Source: Candidatus Woesearchaeota archaeon (GTDB lineage: Archaea; Nanobdellota; Nanobdellia; Woesearchaeales; WAPJ01). Taken from it: a DNA stretch of 5,914 nt. Shown in pieces: positions 5,135 to 5,914 of the stretch. The stretch covers positions 1-5,914 of the forward strand of contig WIAN01000064.1 of NCBI GenBank assembly GCA_015519985.1, given 5' to 3'. Position 1 is the first letter of the stretch. Each line of letters starts with the position of its first letter. The notes beneath the pieces are model-generated. The model made no database searches, was not told the origin of the DNA, and was given only the letters and a program-made list of their open reading frames with translations. A program made the position numbers and the translations under genes.

Positions 5135-5466
5135 TAGGAGCACAAGAATGGTATTATGCAGTATTATTTTTAACAATAATAGCAGCATTTATAATTTATT
5201 TTTCAATTTCAAAAAAACCATCTCACTTTTTATACACTTCATTCATAGGATTGTACATTATAACTTTAGATTATGACCTTCAAGTATTAGGACAATACTT
5301 TGAAGAAAAAAACTTTTTAAAATTCATAGCTTACCTTTTCTCAACAATACTATTCACATATTTAGGATACATAATTTCAAAAAACAATAAAGAAGATAAA
5401 AAAATAGAACAAAAAAATAGCAAAAACAATAATAATAAAACAAAAAAGATAAAGTTAAAAAAATAA
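5131..5466 (+). CDS. Membrane protein with three predicted helices, unknown function
   Basis: This 111-residue protein has three hydrophobic stretches (about residues 8-25, 33-48 and 64-84). After the third comes a highly charged tail rich in Lys, Asn and Glu (about 85-111), ending in KKIKLKK. An acidic and aromatic segment (LDYDLQVLGQYFEEKN, 46-61) lies between the second and third helices. With the basic tail placed inside by the positive-inside rule, the N-terminus would be outside. I see no catalytic or metal-binding motif and no cysteine, and I do not recognise the family. The start overlaps the stop of the 58-codon gene by 4 nt with an internal GGTGA upstream, so the two are probably made together and may form a complex. 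The codon pattern is less strictly A-ended than in topA or gap, with many TTT, TCA and TCT codons, as expected for a hydrophobic protein. Confidence 0.8.
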   Translation: MIGAQEWYYAVLFLTIIAAFIIYFSISKKPSHFLYTSFIGLYIITLDYDLQVLGQYFEEKNFLKFIAYLFSTILFTYLGYIISKNNKEDKKIEQKNSKNNNNKTKKIKLKK

Positions 5467-5517
5467 AAAAAAAGATTAAAAATAGAATAGTAAAAAAACA
5501 AAAATAAAAAAGTTAAA

Positions 5518-5914
5518 ATGAAAAACAAAAATTTAACAATAGCAATAATTCTAATAACAATAGCAATACTGTTTTTTATAATTTCTTTATTATTCAACAA
5601 TGTAAATATAAACGCAATATTTTATGACAAACCATTAAAAATAAATGATAATTATGAATTAGGAGTTATAAAAATAAAAAACAATTTTTTTCTACCTCAA
5701 ACAATACCAATAAAATATTATTTTTGTTATTCTACAAAAGATCTTTATAACAAATATCCTTATTATGAAAATTTAAAAGTAACATTCAAACCAGAAATAA
5801 AAACAAACATTTATCACTATTATAATTCTTACAAGTATTATACTGTTTTAAAACCTTTCAAACAAGAAAATATAAAAGTACTAATAAAAAAAGATTTGTA
5901 TGATGAACTTAAAA
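5518..5914 (+). CDS. Signal-anchored extracytoplasmic protein, unknown (partial, 3' end beyond window)
   Basis: An open frame of 132 codons starts at ATG 5518 and is still open at the window edge. The N-terminus MKNKNLT is followed by a single hydrophobic helix (about residues 6-26), then a polar region rich in Tyr, Lys and Asn with likely beta strands (for example YELGVIKIKNN and IPIKYYFCYST), so it is probably anchored with its bulk outside. The one cysteine seen, Cys77, is isolated. No cleavage site or lipobox is evident, so I read the helix as an anchor, not a removed signal. There is no Shine-Dalgarno and no convincing TATA box in the 51-nt A-rich gap after the previous gene, so it probably belongs to the same transcript. 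I do not recognise the family; the beta-rich surface region is inference. Confidence 0.75.
   Translation, partial: MKNKNLTIAIILITIAILFFIISLLFNNVNINAIFYDKPLKINDNYELGVIKIKNNFFLPQTIPIKYYFCYSTKDLYNKYPYYENLKVTFKPEIKTNIYHYYNSYKYYTVLKPFKQENIKVLIKKDLYDELK

Noticed and set aside
5331..5600. 89-codon minus-strand frame, Phe/Leu-rich
   Set aside because: It is antisense to the Lys/Asn-rich tail of the 111-residue protein and the start of the next gene; the composition is explained by that.

Overview
The window looks like a piece of a very AT-rich archaeal genome, most likely from a DPANN lineage (Woesearchaeota/Nanoarchaeota-like); this placement is inference. The evidence is an archaeal-style type IA topoisomerase, GAGGTG(A) Shine-Dalgarno motifs, TATA boxes about 26-29 nt ahead of start codons with no leader room (leaderless promoters), almost exclusive use of ATA, AGA, TTA, AAA and other A-ending codons, and small membrane proteins with lysine-rich tails. 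Two genes have a bacterial flavour: a lipoprotein with a classic lipobox and a class I (bacterial/eukaryal type) GAPDH.

Layout. At the left edge, on the minus strand, is the first part of a secreted lipoprotein gene (start at 468, running off the edge at 1). It is divergent from topA (627-2798), and the 158-nt spacer carries a TATA box for each direction. After a 174-nt A-rich spacer come a 63-residue DUF2892/YgaP-like membrane protein (2973-3164), the glycolytic enzyme GAPDH (3244-4239, probably starting at a TTG) and, 29 nt later, a winged-helix regulator carrying two membrane helices (4269-4922). The right part is a set of unrecognised membrane proteins: a 58-residue two-helix protein (4958-5134), a 111-residue three-helix protein overlapping it by 4 nt (5131-5466), and the start of a signal-anchored protein that runs off the right edge (5518 onward). 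No stretch over 300 bases is without a gene. I saw no rRNA, CRISPR array or insertion sequence and noticed no tRNA.

How the genes fit together. topA (DNA topology) and gap (central carbon metabolism) are housekeeping genes. The least explained part is 4269-5914: a membrane-tethered DNA-binding protein followed on the same strand by three uncharacterised membrane or exported proteins with short or overlapping junctions. It could be a small envelope module with its own regulator, but the sequence alone does not prove a shared function.
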